Positions 7,715-15,726 of a stretch of 41,845 bases of DNA are shown in pieces (the stretch's first letter is position 1; the number at the start of each line of letters is the position of its first letter). The stretch spans positions 4,725 to 46,569 of the forward strand of contig JAJTFM010000017.1 of NCBI GenBank assembly GCA_021298575.1. The letters are read 5' to 3'. The stretch is from Saprospiraceae bacterium. GTDB lineage: Bacteria > Bacteroidota > Bacteroidia > Chitinophagales > Saprospiraceae. The notes below the pieces were generated by a model, which saw only the letters and a list, made by a program, of their open reading frames with translations, was not told the DNA's origin and did not search any database. The position numbers and the translations under genes were made by a program.

Positions 7715-9392
7715 GTATCAGCCTGACTGGGGTCTCACTGTGCCCGTCGGTGCTCAAACGGCAGAAGTAAACGCCTGCCGGAAGACGCTGTCCGGCATCG
7801 TCGCGACCATCCCAGCGCAATTGCTGTACTCCTTCGCTCTGCTGCTGATCAGCCAGCATACGCATCAGGCGCCCCGTACGGTCGTACACCTGTGCGCGTA
7901 CGCGTGCGTCGGAGGAAAGATAGTACCTCAGGACTGTCTCTTCGGAAAATGGATTGGGAGTGGCAGACAGAACGCTGATTTCGCGGGGGATATCTTTTGC
8001 AGCTGAGGTTGCCACGGTTATCCGGCTGAAGTAAACATCCTGTCCGCCAGTGAATGTGGCTGCCCAGGCAAGACTGGCTCCTTCGTTGTCGGAAATCATG
8101 TGAAAGTAGTCACCCATTTTCTGTTGTATCGGCCATCCGGCATGTGGATCGAAGGACTGCGACATGCGCTGATTGGGTGCCCAGGTCTCTCCCCCGTCGG
8201 TTGAGTAGGAGTAGTAAAGCGAAGACAGTACTGTTCCGGGATTATCGCGGGTGTCGAGCCAGGCTACATCAATACGGCCGTTCGGTGCTACCGACATGGC
8301 TGCCATCCATTGCCAGGCTGGTGCGCCATTGTCATCATTAATTCGGAGTGGTGTACTCCATGTATTTCCGTTGTCAGTGCTTCTTATAAACATGATTTCT
8401 GCCGGATCAGACTCATCGGCTGGTATCACGGGCTGTACCTGATATATCTGTCCGAAAAGCGGGCCGGGGGCGTGGTTAACGGCAATCCAGTTCTGACCTT
8501 TCAAGCCAGCTGGATTGGGGTCCTGGCCTTGCCACTGGCCGGGGATGTAACCGCCGATATTAACCGGTATGGCGGTGGGCTCCCACTCAGTGGCTTCATT
8601 TTCATTTTCTGCATTCGATGAGCGGGCAAATGATCCGTCTGCTCCCGAAACATACAGCGTGCCGTCAGGGGCTACAGCGCAGGTGCCCCAGTAAACTTCC
8701 GGAGAAATACGGTTGCAGGCTTCATACGTGTCTCCTTCATCGGTTGATCTTGTGAAGTTGTTATCCGGACAGGCGGAGTAGTAGGATGTCCAGTGCTCAT
8801 AAATATTCCCTCTGCCGGGACCGTCTGTCTGATCTATAACCATCCACTGCTTGTCGCCTCCGATGGCATACGGCCCGTCGTCCCAGGTGCCGAGCCCTGT
8901 GGAACGGTACACATTGCAGCTGAACTCGTCGTTATTGTCCAGCGTAAGGCTGTTATAGTAAAACCGGCCTTCCGCATCGGTTGCCAGTACCGGATCAGAC
9001 CTGAATACGCCCGGGTTTATTGACCCCGGAAACGTCCAGTGCATGCCACTATCGGTACTGTAGGCATACCCTGCCTGACGAAAACTGCTCTGAATGTTGT
9101 CAAACTGTCTCCAGCCTATCATCATCTTGTTGGGTTCTACCGGACTGATGGCAATTGACGGCTCATTGGCGGCATCATTCAGGATATTTTGGCCGCTGGC
9201 GTTTACATTTACCTGAACGGTCCAGATGCTGGCGCCTGAATAATTGTACGCCGGAGAAACGGGCTGATTTTCAGGAGAGGCTGGCGGCAGGTACGGATCG
9301 GTGGGTATCTCCAGATGTTGCTGAGCGCGGGCTGTTTGTACAGAAACTGCCAGAAGCAGCAGGAATTGTCCTATTATTTTGATGTGATGCAT
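7698..9392 (-). CDS. T9SS-secreted Asp-box (BNR/sialidase-like propeller) protein
   Basis: I place the start at the Met that begins a typical signal peptide (MHHIKIIGQFLLLLAVSVQT, cleavage near ARA-QQ); upstream Met codons would add an implausible cytoplasmic leader. The mature part has at least four Asp-box motifs of the S-x-D-x-G-x-x-W type (YSTDSGMHWTF, RSTDEGDTYEA, RSTDNGNTWST, YSTDGGETWAP), as in sialidase-like beta-propellers. The catalytic Arg triad of true sialidases is not obvious, so this is not called a sialidase. The last ~85 residues are a T9SS type A/FlgD-like sorting domain (ATPNPFSEETVLRYYL, YDRTGRLMRML, LPAGVYFCRL). It is cotranscribed with the AAA+-like gene, whose start overlaps its stop. 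Confidence 0.82.
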   Translation of the reverse strand: MHHIKIIGQFLLLLAVSVQTARAQQHLEIPTDPYLPPASPENQPVSPAYNYSGASIWTVQVNVNASGQNILNDAANEPSIAISPVEPNKMMIGWRQFDNIQSSFRQAGYAYSTDSGMHWTFPGSINPGVFRSDPVLATDAEGRFYYNSLTLDNNDEFSCNVYRSTGLGTWDDGPYAIGGDKQWMVIDQTDGPGRGNIYEHWTSYYSACPDNNFTRSTDEGDTYEACNRISPEVYWGTCAVAPDGTLYVSGADGSFARSSNAENENEATEWEPTAIPVNIGGYIPGQWQGQDPNPAGLKGQNWIAVNHAPGPLFGQIYQVQPVIPADESDPAEIMFIRSTDNGNTWSTPLRINDDNGAPAWQWMAAMSVAPNGRIDVAWLDTRDNPGTVLSSLYYSYSTDGGETWAPNQRMSQSFDPHAGWPIQQKMGDYFHMISDNEGASLAWAATFTGGQDVYFSRITVATSAAKDIPREISVLSATPNPFSEETVLRYYLSSDARVRAQVYDRTGRLMRMLADQQQSEGVQQLRWDGRDDAGQRLPAGVYFCRLSTDGHSETPVRLILGSKN

Positions 9393-9417
9393 CGGAAACC
9401 GGATTTTTATGAAGTGG

Positions 9418-9425
9418 CAAAGGTA
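9418..9425 (-). promoter_or_regulatory. Possible -7 box upstream of the Asp-box gene
   Basis: Read on the minus strand, TACCTTTG matches TAnnTTTG and lies 25 nt before the chosen start, in the 93-nt gap after moeA. A convincing -33 element at 19-21 nt was not found. If used, it separates the secreted-protein genes from the moeA transcription unit. Confidence 0.35.
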
Positions 9426-9485
9426 TATAACCGCTTCCTCAATCACGCCAGTCATGCCTGTTTTGCATGATATAATCATTTAATA

Positions 9486-10670
9486 TCAGATGCGCCAGAA
9501 GGAAAATAGTGTTCCGGCCTCAAACCGGGATTTTTCCGCAGGTAATTCGATGAAGCCATCGGCGTTCAGCAGACTGGAATAATCACCCGAGCCCTGGTGC
9601 CGGATCGGAACGGCTCTGAGCAGTCCTGTATCGTCGGTCCGGATTGTTACCTGGCTAAACAGGGTAAGGTTGGGTTCAAAGATAATATCTTCTGCCAGCA
9701 CTGCCTTGCGGGCCGATACAGGTTGGCCCAAAGATGCCTCAATCCATGGTTTGACATATCTAGCCATGCAGGCCATGGTCGAAACCGGATTGCCGGGCAA
9801 GGCAAAGATGGTTGCCTGCCCCCTTTTGCCAAACCAGAATGGTTTTCCCGGTCTCTGCCTGACCCCCCTGATCAGTTTGTTTACCCCAAGGTCTGTGAGA
9901 GCATCCGGTATGTAGTCAAATTTTCCCGCCGAGATACCGCCACTGATGATAATTGCATCATACGTCTCCAGAGCATCACGCAGGGCTTCTCTTATCTGCT
10001 CCGGATCGTCGGGCAGGTGAAACAATCCGGCCTCAATACCGTAAGACCGGAGGATTGCATGGCATACGTAACTGTTGGATCGTCTGATCTGAAAGGGCTG
10101 CGGGGTTTCGTGTACATCAACCAGTTCGTTGCCTGATGAAAATACTGCCACCCGTGGTGGTTTTATCACCCTTATATGATGACAACCAACCGAGGCTGCG
10201 ATACTTGTTTCAACCGGACCAATCAACCGGCCAGCCTGCATCAGAACGTCACCAACCCTGCGGTCTTTGCCTTTCAGGTGAATATTCTGACCAGACTTTA
10301 CTTCTCCGTTCAGTAATGCAATTCCTCCGTCAGTATGTATCTGCTCGTAAGGGATTACCGTGTCAACGAAAGGAGGGAGAGAGGCACCGGTCATAATTTC
10401 CACACACGTGCCCGAAGGTATGTGTGTCATAACGTCCTCGCCTGCGCCAATGACACCGGAAATGGGGAAAGATCTGATACCAGATTGATAATCAGCATAT
10501 TGAATTGCAATTCCATCCATTGAAACCCGGTTGTATGGAGGGATATCGCGGTCAGCATGCACGTCCTGTGCAAGTACGCGCCCCTGCGCCTGCAGGAGCG
10601 GTATATATTCTGTCTCTGGAGTGAACAGGTGGCTTCTTACGGTCTCCCAGGCTTCAGTTACAGTCATCAT
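9486..10670 (-). CDS. moeA: Molybdopterin molybdenumtransferase MoeA
   Basis: 394 residues. MoeA inserts molybdate into adenylylated molybdopterin, the last common step of molybdenum cofactor synthesis. Conserved blocks are in order: PYNRVSMDGIAI near residue 45; EIMTGASLPPFVDTVIPYE in domain III; the MPT-binding-fold motif IISGGISAGKFDYIPDAL, where most MoeA proteins have SGGVSxGxxD; and FALPGNPVSTMACM. Length and order are those of a complete MoeA. No other moa/moe/mob gene or molybdoenzyme lies in the window, so its pathway partners are elsewhere. It starts 2 nt after the stop of the helicase gene and is almost certainly cotranscribed with it. Confidence 0.93.
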   Translation of the reverse strand: MMTVTEAWETVRSHLFTPETEYIPLLQAQGRVLAQDVHADRDIPPYNRVSMDGIAIQYADYQSGIRSFPISGVIGAGEDVMTHIPSGTCVEIMTGASLPPFVDTVIPYEQIHTDGGIALLNGEVKSGQNIHLKGKDRRVGDVLMQAGRLIGPVETSIAASVGCHHIRVIKPPRVAVFSSGNELVDVHETPQPFQIRRSNSYVCHAILRSYGIEAGLFHLPDDPEQIREALRDALETYDAIIISGGISAGKFDYIPDALTDLGVNKLIRGVRQRPGKPFWFGKRGQATIFALPGNPVSTMACMARYVKPWIEASLGQPVSARKAVLAEDIIFEPNLTLFSQVTIRTDDTGLLRAVPIRHQGSGDYSSLLNADGFIELPAEKSRFEAGTLFSFWRI

Positions 10671-10672
10671 AA

Positions 10673-13600
10673 TCAGTGCATTTCAACGGCATAACCATCA
10701 CAGGGGAATATCAGCCAGGTATCCGGTGGCATCAGTCCCCTGTCTTTCCACACTTTTCGGACCCACATGAGCGTATTTTCGTGCTCTTTGGCAATAGTTT
10801 GCCATTTTTTCATACCCTCTGCAAATTCGGCAAAGATTAAAACAGCTGTCTTGGGCCCGGAATCTATCCGAAGATCTGCCTCCAGCTTGAGTATTCGTTG
10901 TCCGAATATTGCCTCAACCGGACTGGATGCTGTTATTTCCGCGGCAGGGTACCTGTTGGCAATGAAGGTTTTGAAATCAAGCCATTGCCTGACCAGTTTG
11001 TCTGCAGATACGTTTTCTCCCAGTTTTCTTATTTCAATCTGGTGCTCTGTAACAGTACGTTGCTGCTCTTCGGAGTATGTACCAACTGTGCAGAGTAGCG
11101 ACTGGAGCGCCGGGGCCAGTGCCGGGTTGTATTCGCCATTGAACGCTACCCAGCTCCCCCAGGATACGGGCTCACCCCATTCTGGCGTGATATCCGACGG
11201 AACCTCCGAGTTGACCGATATTTGCCTCTGGATCAGACCCGCGAGACGTCCTTTTCGCTCAGCAGGGAATTCTACAGTTGTTTCTTCGGCTGTTATTTCA
11301 CCCCAGTCACGGGGCTTGTAGATAACTTCAGTATCGCAGTGCAGCGACTTTTCATGGTGATAAAATGGTGTTTCAGTGGTATCCGGGTCCAGCGTTGGTG
11401 TGTCTTCAACGCCTCCGTTGAAGACCCTGTTGAGCCATTTGGTACCCTTCACGGTTGTAGGAAAAACAAGGTAGTCGCGCGGACGCGTGAGGCCCACATA
11501 CAGCAGCCTGGTTTCTTCTTCCAGCGCCTGCGTTTGGGCAGTTTCCCACTCTTCGGTTTGCTGCAGCGCCTCTTCAAGATTGGTACGCCCCAGTTGGTCA
11601 GAATAGGGGTTCACCCAAAAACGCAGCCACCGGTTACCCAGAATATCATTCAGGTCAGGTTTTTCCGCCTCGGAAACAAGATTGATACCCCATATTTTCT
11701 CCTTTAAATTCTGGTCAAGGTTGTGGCATACGGTTACGGGGAACTCAAGCCCCTTGCTTTTATGGTAGGTAAGAACCTTTACCGCATCGTCTCCGTCGCC
11801 CGAGCCCTGCAGATCGCTACCCGAGACCGAGAGTGTGTTGGTCCAGAGCAGAAAACCGCCGAGTGTGGCAGCCGAATGCAAGCGCTTGCAGGCAGATTCG
11901 TAATCGAGTGCGTAACGGCGCAGGCGGTCCAGGTTGTCAAGACGCTGATTGATATTTCCAAGTCTGGCGACCACCCGCCTCAGATCGAGTTCGGTCATAA
12001 CCAGTTCCAGAATTTCCGAGGCGGAAAGATCGGTGGTATGCGACCGTAGGGCATCAAGTTGTTCAAGAAAAGGATTGTCCTTTGCCCAGCGGAAGTAGTG
12101 CTCCTCCTGTTCCCTCCGGTGAAGATACTCAAGTCTGTCGTTCACTATTTCTCCCAGATCCATTGCACCCGTTAGCAGCAGTATCTCGGCTACGCTGAGC
12201 GAATCGGAGGCTGTGAGCAGGTATCTCAGACAGGCGAGTGCCAGTCTTGCTTCCTTTGTCTGTAACAACCCGGCGCGACTGATAGATGCTTTCAGTCCCG
12301 ACCGGTGCAGAGCCTCGGCTACCGACAGGCAGCCGGCATTATTTCTGCATAAAACAGCGATATCTCCGGGTCTGACGGCCCTGGTTTCGTTTCTGTCCTT
12401 GTTACGGTATATGTGTGGTGCTCTTTCCAGAAAGATCCGGATCTGATCGGCTATACAGTTGTCAAACCACGGAGCCCCGGGCACCTTGCGGTCATCGGGC
12501 GCAGCTTTGAAATGCCAGTGAACGAGACCTCGACCAACTGCGGGGAGCTCTTTCTCTGGTGAGAAGGCCGGTTCGAGCACAATCTGCGCCTCCGGCAATC
12601 CCGTGAATGCCCTTTTGAAAATGGCATTGGACGCATATACCAGATCCGATCGGCTTCGCCACGACTGTTTAAGGATATCAGCAGATTTGACTCCGCCGGT
12701 TGCCTCGACAACTGCCTGCATGAGGGCCGGTTCCGCTCCCCTGAATCCGTAGATACTTTGCTTCGGATCGCCCACCCATATGGCCTGATCGGCTATTTCG
12801 CTGAGTTGCAGGAATATGTCAAGCTGAATAGGGGAGGTATCCTGAAATTCATCTACCAGTAACAGACTGATGGTGCCACGGAGCGCTTCTTTCACATCAT
12901 TGCGGCGTAAAAGACGACTTACCCCTGCTTCCTTGTCTGTATAGTCAATCAGTCCGCGTTTCTTCTTGTACTGTTCATATTCTTCGAGTGCATCGGAGGC
13001 AATGTCAAAAACGAGATCAGTGTAACCTTTAATATCTTCCCTGAACTGTGGATGCTCATCATGGCTCCGGGCAAAATCAACCAGATCCTCGATCAGGTCG
13101 CGGCTTTTGGCGCCTACTGTTAATTTGCAGAGCTTCGACCATTCATACCAGTATAATTCTCCACGGAATTTGAGCTGACCGGCAGTGGCGCGCAGATTTT
13201 CGATGCCATCTTTCGTAGTTTTCGTGGTGTCGGATGTATTCTCTTCAAGGGCAGCGATGGTTTGATCTATGGCAGACAGCAGCCGGTTGTTCCAAACAAT
13301 GGCATCGGCATTCCCGACTGGCGGAAGAAATCGTACGAACGACTGCCAGGATAACTGCTTGCTATGCTGAAGTACCTCCCTTGAAAAGTTGTTCGCCCGG
13401 GCAACCTCTGTAATTTCCATGATATCTCGTCGCCAGTCGAAAGCGCCGCCGTATGATTTCTTGGTCAGACCGAGCCTGTCAGCGAGGAGGTTCATTCTTT
13501 CCGTGCGCTCCTGCGTGAGTACCTGCGCGAGCGACTCGTTGAATATGCGTTGCTCGTCGCCATCAGCAATTATTTCAACGAGAGGCGAAACGCCTGCCTC

Positions 13601-13870
13601 AAAAGCAAAACGCTGCAGCAGACGGGTCCCTATACTGTGTACGGTTCCGATGAGCGCTTCACCAAGCTCACTGGCTTCTTCGGTCATGCCGTTTTGAAGC
13701 AATTTGAGTCTTACTCGTTCCTGCAGTTCGGCAGCCGCCTTTTTGGTAAAGGTAGTGGCGATTATACCGGAGGGCCTGACGATTCCATCCTTCATCAGGT
13801 CGTACATTTCGCCTGTAAGGCGGTGGGTCTTGCCGGATCCGGCGCCGGCTGATATAATTTTGATATTCAC
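10673..13870 (-). CDS. AddA/RecB-like UvrD superfamily helicase with degenerate C-terminal nuclease
   Basis: 1,065 residues, the size of AddA/RecB-type DNA-end-processing subunits. Helicase motifs are all visible: Walker A SAGAGSGKT (7-15), Ia ATTFTKKAAAEL, II LLVDEFQDTSP (~340-347), III GDPKQSIYGFRGAE (~367), IV SWRSRSD, V TYHKSKGLEFP (~701) and VI LLYVGLTRPRDYL (~790). The C-terminal region, where AddA carries a PD-(D/E)XK nuclease, reads KLEADLRID then AVLIFAEFA and lacks a D-x-K pair, so I infer a dead nuclease. The expected role is ATP-driven unwinding during double-strand-break repair, with a partner supplying the nuclease. No addB is adjacent; moeA follows directly. Confidence 0.85.
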   Translation of the reverse strand: MNIKIISAGAGSGKTHRLTGEMYDLMKDGIVRPSGIIATTFTKKAAAELQERVRLKLLQNGMTEEASELGEALIGTVHSIGTRLLQRFAFEAGVSPLVEIIADGDEQRIFNESLAQVLTQERTERMNLLADRLGLTKKSYGGAFDWRRDIMEITEVARANNFSREVLQHSKQLSWQSFVRFLPPVGNADAIVWNNRLLSAIDQTIAALEENTSDTTKTTKDGIENLRATAGQLKFRGELYWYEWSKLCKLTVGAKSRDLIEDLVDFARSHDEHPQFREDIKGYTDLVFDIASDALEEYEQYKKKRGLIDYTDKEAGVSRLLRRNDVKEALRGTISLLLVDEFQDTSPIQLDIFLQLSEIADQAIWVGDPKQSIYGFRGAEPALMQAVVEATGGVKSADILKQSWRSRSDLVYASNAIFKRAFTGLPEAQIVLEPAFSPEKELPAVGRGLVHWHFKAAPDDRKVPGAPWFDNCIADQIRIFLERAPHIYRNKDRNETRAVRPGDIAVLCRNNAGCLSVAEALHRSGLKASISRAGLLQTKEARLALACLRYLLTASDSLSVAEILLLTGAMDLGEIVNDRLEYLHRREQEEHYFRWAKDNPFLEQLDALRSHTTDLSASEILELVMTELDLRRVVARLGNINQRLDNLDRLRRYALDYESACKRLHSAATLGGFLLWTNTLSVSGSDLQGSGDGDDAVKVLTYHKSKGLEFPVTVCHNLDQNLKEKIWGINLVSEAEKPDLNDILGNRWLRFWVNPYSDQLGRTNLEEALQQTEEWETAQTQALEEETRLLYVGLTRPRDYLVFPTTVKGTKWLNRVFNGGVEDTPTLDPDTTETPFYHHEKSLHCDTEVIYKPRDWGEITAEETTVEFPAERKGRLAGLIQRQISVNSEVPSDITPEWGEPVSWGSWVAFNGEYNPALAPALQSLLCTVGTYSEEQQRTVTEHQIEIRKLGENVSADKLVRQWLDFKTFIANRYPAAEITASSPVEAIFGQRILKLEADLRIDSGPKTAVLIFAEFAEGMKKWQTIAKEHENTLMWVRKVWKDRGLMPPDTWLIFPCDGYAVEMH

Positions 13871-13908
13871 AGATTAATATACCTGTTTGTGATGGGGATG
13901 TTGACCGA

Positions 13909-13916
13909 CAAATATA
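13909..13916 (-). promoter_or_regulatory. Possible -7 box for the helicase-moeA unit
   Basis: On the minus strand TATATTTG matches TAnnTTTG exactly and ends 38 nt before the helicase start. The -33 region would fall about 20 nt upstream, close to the end of the neighbouring MITE (from 13939). No clear TTTG is seen there. Confidence 0.42.
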
Positions 13917-13941
13917 GTCTGAAAATATGGTAACTACTTAA

Positions 13942-14091
13942 GAGCTTGTTCAGGATTCTCTGCCGGTGGCAAAAACAGGCTGATTTTTTGTCAGTTTTTG
14001 CCTTTTAGAAGGCGCATAGCCGGAGCTGCGTAACTGAAAAAAGGTGAAAAATGAGACGTTTTGACTCGGCGACAGAATCCTGAACAAGCTC
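13942..14091. mobile_element. MITE-like element, copy 1 (150 bp)
   Basis: The ends are inverted repeats of at least 18 bp (GAGCTTGTTCAGGATTCT at 13942 and its complement ending at 14091), extending imperfectly for about 35 bp. The element is flanked by direct TAA triplets (13939-13941 and 14092-14094), as expected of a 3-bp target duplication. It has no coding potential and can fold along its length. A second copy of about 95% identity in the same orientation lies at 14836-14986. Confidence 0.8.
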
Positions 14092-14111
14092 TAATACGCA
14101 GCGTTCAGAAT

Positions 14112-14144
14112 AAAAAAACGCCCTGTACTGTGGCACAGGGCGTT
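14112..14144 (-). terminator. Intrinsic terminator of sodA
   Basis: Arms AACGCCCTGT (14117-14126) and ACAGGGCGTT (14135-14144) pair perfectly around an 8-nt loop. Read on the minus strand the hairpin is followed by a run of seven to eight T residues. It starts 16 nt past the sodA stop. Confidence 0.88.
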
Positions 14145-14159
14145 GAAATAAATAGTTTC

Positions 14160-14768
14160 TCAACTGATTTTTGCGAATCTTGCCTCCACCGCGTTCCAGT
14201 CAACCACATTCCACCAGGTGGTGATGTAGTCGGGGCGTCTGTTCTGGTAGTGCAGGTAATATGCATGCTCCCACACATCGAGGCCGAGCAGTGGAGTACC
14301 TTTTTTTTCGGCTACATCCATCAGCGGATTGTCCTGATTGGGGGTTGAACTGACAAACAGATTGCCATCGGCTCCCACACACAGCCAGGCCCATCCGGAG
14401 CCGAAGCGAGTGGCGCCAGCCTGTGCAAATTGTTGCTGCATGGCTTCGAAAGAACCAAAGTCCTGAGCAATTTTGGCACCGAGTGCTCCGCCGGGAGTGC
14501 CGCCTCCGTTGGGCGACATACTTTCCCAGAAAAAAGTGTGATTCCAGTGCCCTCCGCCGTTATTGCGCACAGCCACCGGAAGTGTGGAAATATTTGCCAG
14601 AAGCTCATCCAGCAACTTGCCTTCGTGCTCGGTACCCTGAATGGCAGCATTCAGGTTGTTAACATAGGCAGCGTGGTGCTTTCCATGGTGAATTTCCATG
14701 GTTCGTGTATCAATATGCGGCTCAAGTGCATCGTGCGCATACGGGAGATCGGAAAGAGTGAATGCCAT
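14160..14768 (-). CDS. sodA: Superoxide dismutase, Mn-type
   Basis: 202 residues. It dismutates superoxide to oxygen and hydrogen peroxide. Metal ligands are readable as H27 (EIHHGKHH), H77 ([11 protein letters not shown]), D164 and H168 (LDVWEHAYY). The metal-selectivity positions are Mn-like: Gly in GGGHWNH and the second-shell Gln at 145 (TPNQDNPL), rather than a Gln before the WNH block as in FeSOD. Cambialistic use of Fe is possible in this phylum. No signal peptide, so it is cytosolic. It is monocistronic with its own terminator. It sits between two MITE copies, whose insertions lie 65 nt upstream of its start and about 70 nt beyond its stop; I found no clean -33/-7 promoter between the upstream copy and the start. 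Confidence 0.96.
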   Translation of the reverse strand: MAFTLSDLPYAHDALEPHIDTRTMEIHHGKHHAAYVNNLNAAIQGTEHEGKLLDELLANISTLPVAVRNNGGGHWNHTFFWESMSPNGGGTPGGALGAKIAQDFGSFEAMQQQFAQAGATRFGSGWAWLCVGADGNLFVSSTPNQDNPLMDVAEKKGTPLLGLDVWEHAYYLHYQNRRPDYITTWWNVVDWNAVEARFAKIS

Positions 14769-14835
14769 ATTACTAATTTTGTCTGATTGTTAACACGTTT
14801 CCTTTAAACGACATTGCAGCAAAAAAGTTGTATAA

Positions 14836-14986
14836 GAGCTTGTTCAGGATTCTCTGCCGGTGGCAAAAACAGGCTGATTTTTTGTCAGTTTTTGCCTTTT
14901 TGAAGGCGCAAAGCCGGAGCTACGTAACTGAAAAAAGGTGAAAAATGAGCCGGTTTTGACTCGGCGAGAGAATCCTGAACAAGTTC
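14836..14986. mobile_element. MITE-like element, copy 2 (151 bp)
   Basis: Direct-orientation copy of the element at 13942-14091, with about eight differences. It has the same terminal inverted repeats (GAGCTTGTTCAGGATTCT at the left; AGAATCCTGAACAAGTTC at the right, one mismatch) and the same flanking TAA triplets (14833-14835, 14987-14989). It occupies half of the 300-nt gap between sodA and the WbqC gene. The remainder (14990-15071) holds no other feature I can support. Confidence 0.8.
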
Positions 14987-15071
14987 TAAGCAGGTATATT
15001 GGGCATGCCTGCAGTTTTTGTAGTCACAAACGAACCAATCATTTACATTTACGCCGGTTTATTCCTGAAGC

Positions 15072-15698
15072 GTGTCCAGAATTTTCCGTCAACAGCAAAA
15101 ATCATGGACAGCCGCTAACTATGCAAAAATCATTGCTTTGACTGTATCAACCGCATATTTACCCCCCGTATCATGGTGCCGGGCAACTGTCGCAGTCGGT
15201 GAACTTGTTCTGGAAGGTCATGAACATTACCAGAAGGGATCCTGGCGCAACCGCTGTGAAATTGCCGGTCCCAATGGCCGGCAGCTCCTCAGTATTCCGC
15301 TGGTAAAAGGGAAAAACAATAAAATGCCCATAAGAGATGTCCGGATTGCTTATGACGAACCCTGGCAGCGTCAGCACTGGCGTACCATCCGAACGGCATA
15401 CGGCAATGCTCCTTTTTTTGAACACTATAGCCATGAACTGGCCTCTTTTTATGAAAAAAAATACAATTTTCTGTTTGATTTCAATTTTGAATTGATAGAA
15501 TTTGTACTTTTACAGAAGATGAAATGGCCGGGCCGGATTCGTATAACCGATACCTGGCAGCCTTTCAAGCCCCATACATCAGTAACCTCGCCCCGATATC
15601 CACAGGTTTTTGAAGATAAAAACGGATTTCTCTCCGATTTGTCTGTTATTGATCTGCTGATGTGTGCCGGCAAAAACGGCCTCGATTATCTCGGATAG
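15072..15698 (+). CDS. WbqC family protein
   Basis: About 208 residues from a GTG codon. The family start pattern (S-T-A-Y-L-P-P) appears as LTVSTAYLPPVSW only at residue 23, so the TTG at 15138 may be the real start; ATG is not available in frame. Other WbqC features follow: an EGHEHYQKGSWRNRCEIAG block, LLSIPLVKG, RQHWRTIRTAYGNAPFFEHY and a conserved acidic/aromatic C-terminal part. WbqC proteins occur in polysaccharide loci and in Bacteroidota core regions; their biochemical activity is not established. No glycan genes are adjacent here. The downstream aminotransferase begins 28 nt after its stop. Confidence 0.8.
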   Translation: MSRIFRQQQKSWTAANYAKIIALTVSTAYLPPVSWCRATVAVGELVLEGHEHYQKGSWRNRCEIAGPNGRQLLSIPLVKGKNNKMPIRDVRIAYDEPWQRQHWRTIRTAYGNAPFFEHYSHELASFYEKKYNFLFDFNFELIEFVLLQKMKWPGRIRITDTWQPFKPHTSVTSPRYPQVFEDKNGFLSDLSVIDLLMCAGKNGLDYLG

Positions 15699-15726
15699 TC
15701 TTCACCTTTTTGATGCCTTTCATTTT

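Noticed and set aside
7698-9392. Asp-box protein as a true sialidase
   Set aside because: Asp-box motifs alone are shared by many propellers, and I could not place the Arg triad, Tyr/Glu nucleophile pair and Asp acid of sialidases.
9180-10673. A molybdenum cofactor operon around moeA
   Set aside because: No moaA-E, mogA, mobA or molybdoenzyme gene is adjacent; moeA is only cotranscribed with a helicase.
13942-14989. The paired 150-bp elements as CRISPR repeats or integron attC sites
   Set aside because: Only two copies, 740 nt apart, with inverted ends and TAA flanks; no integrase or cas genes are present.
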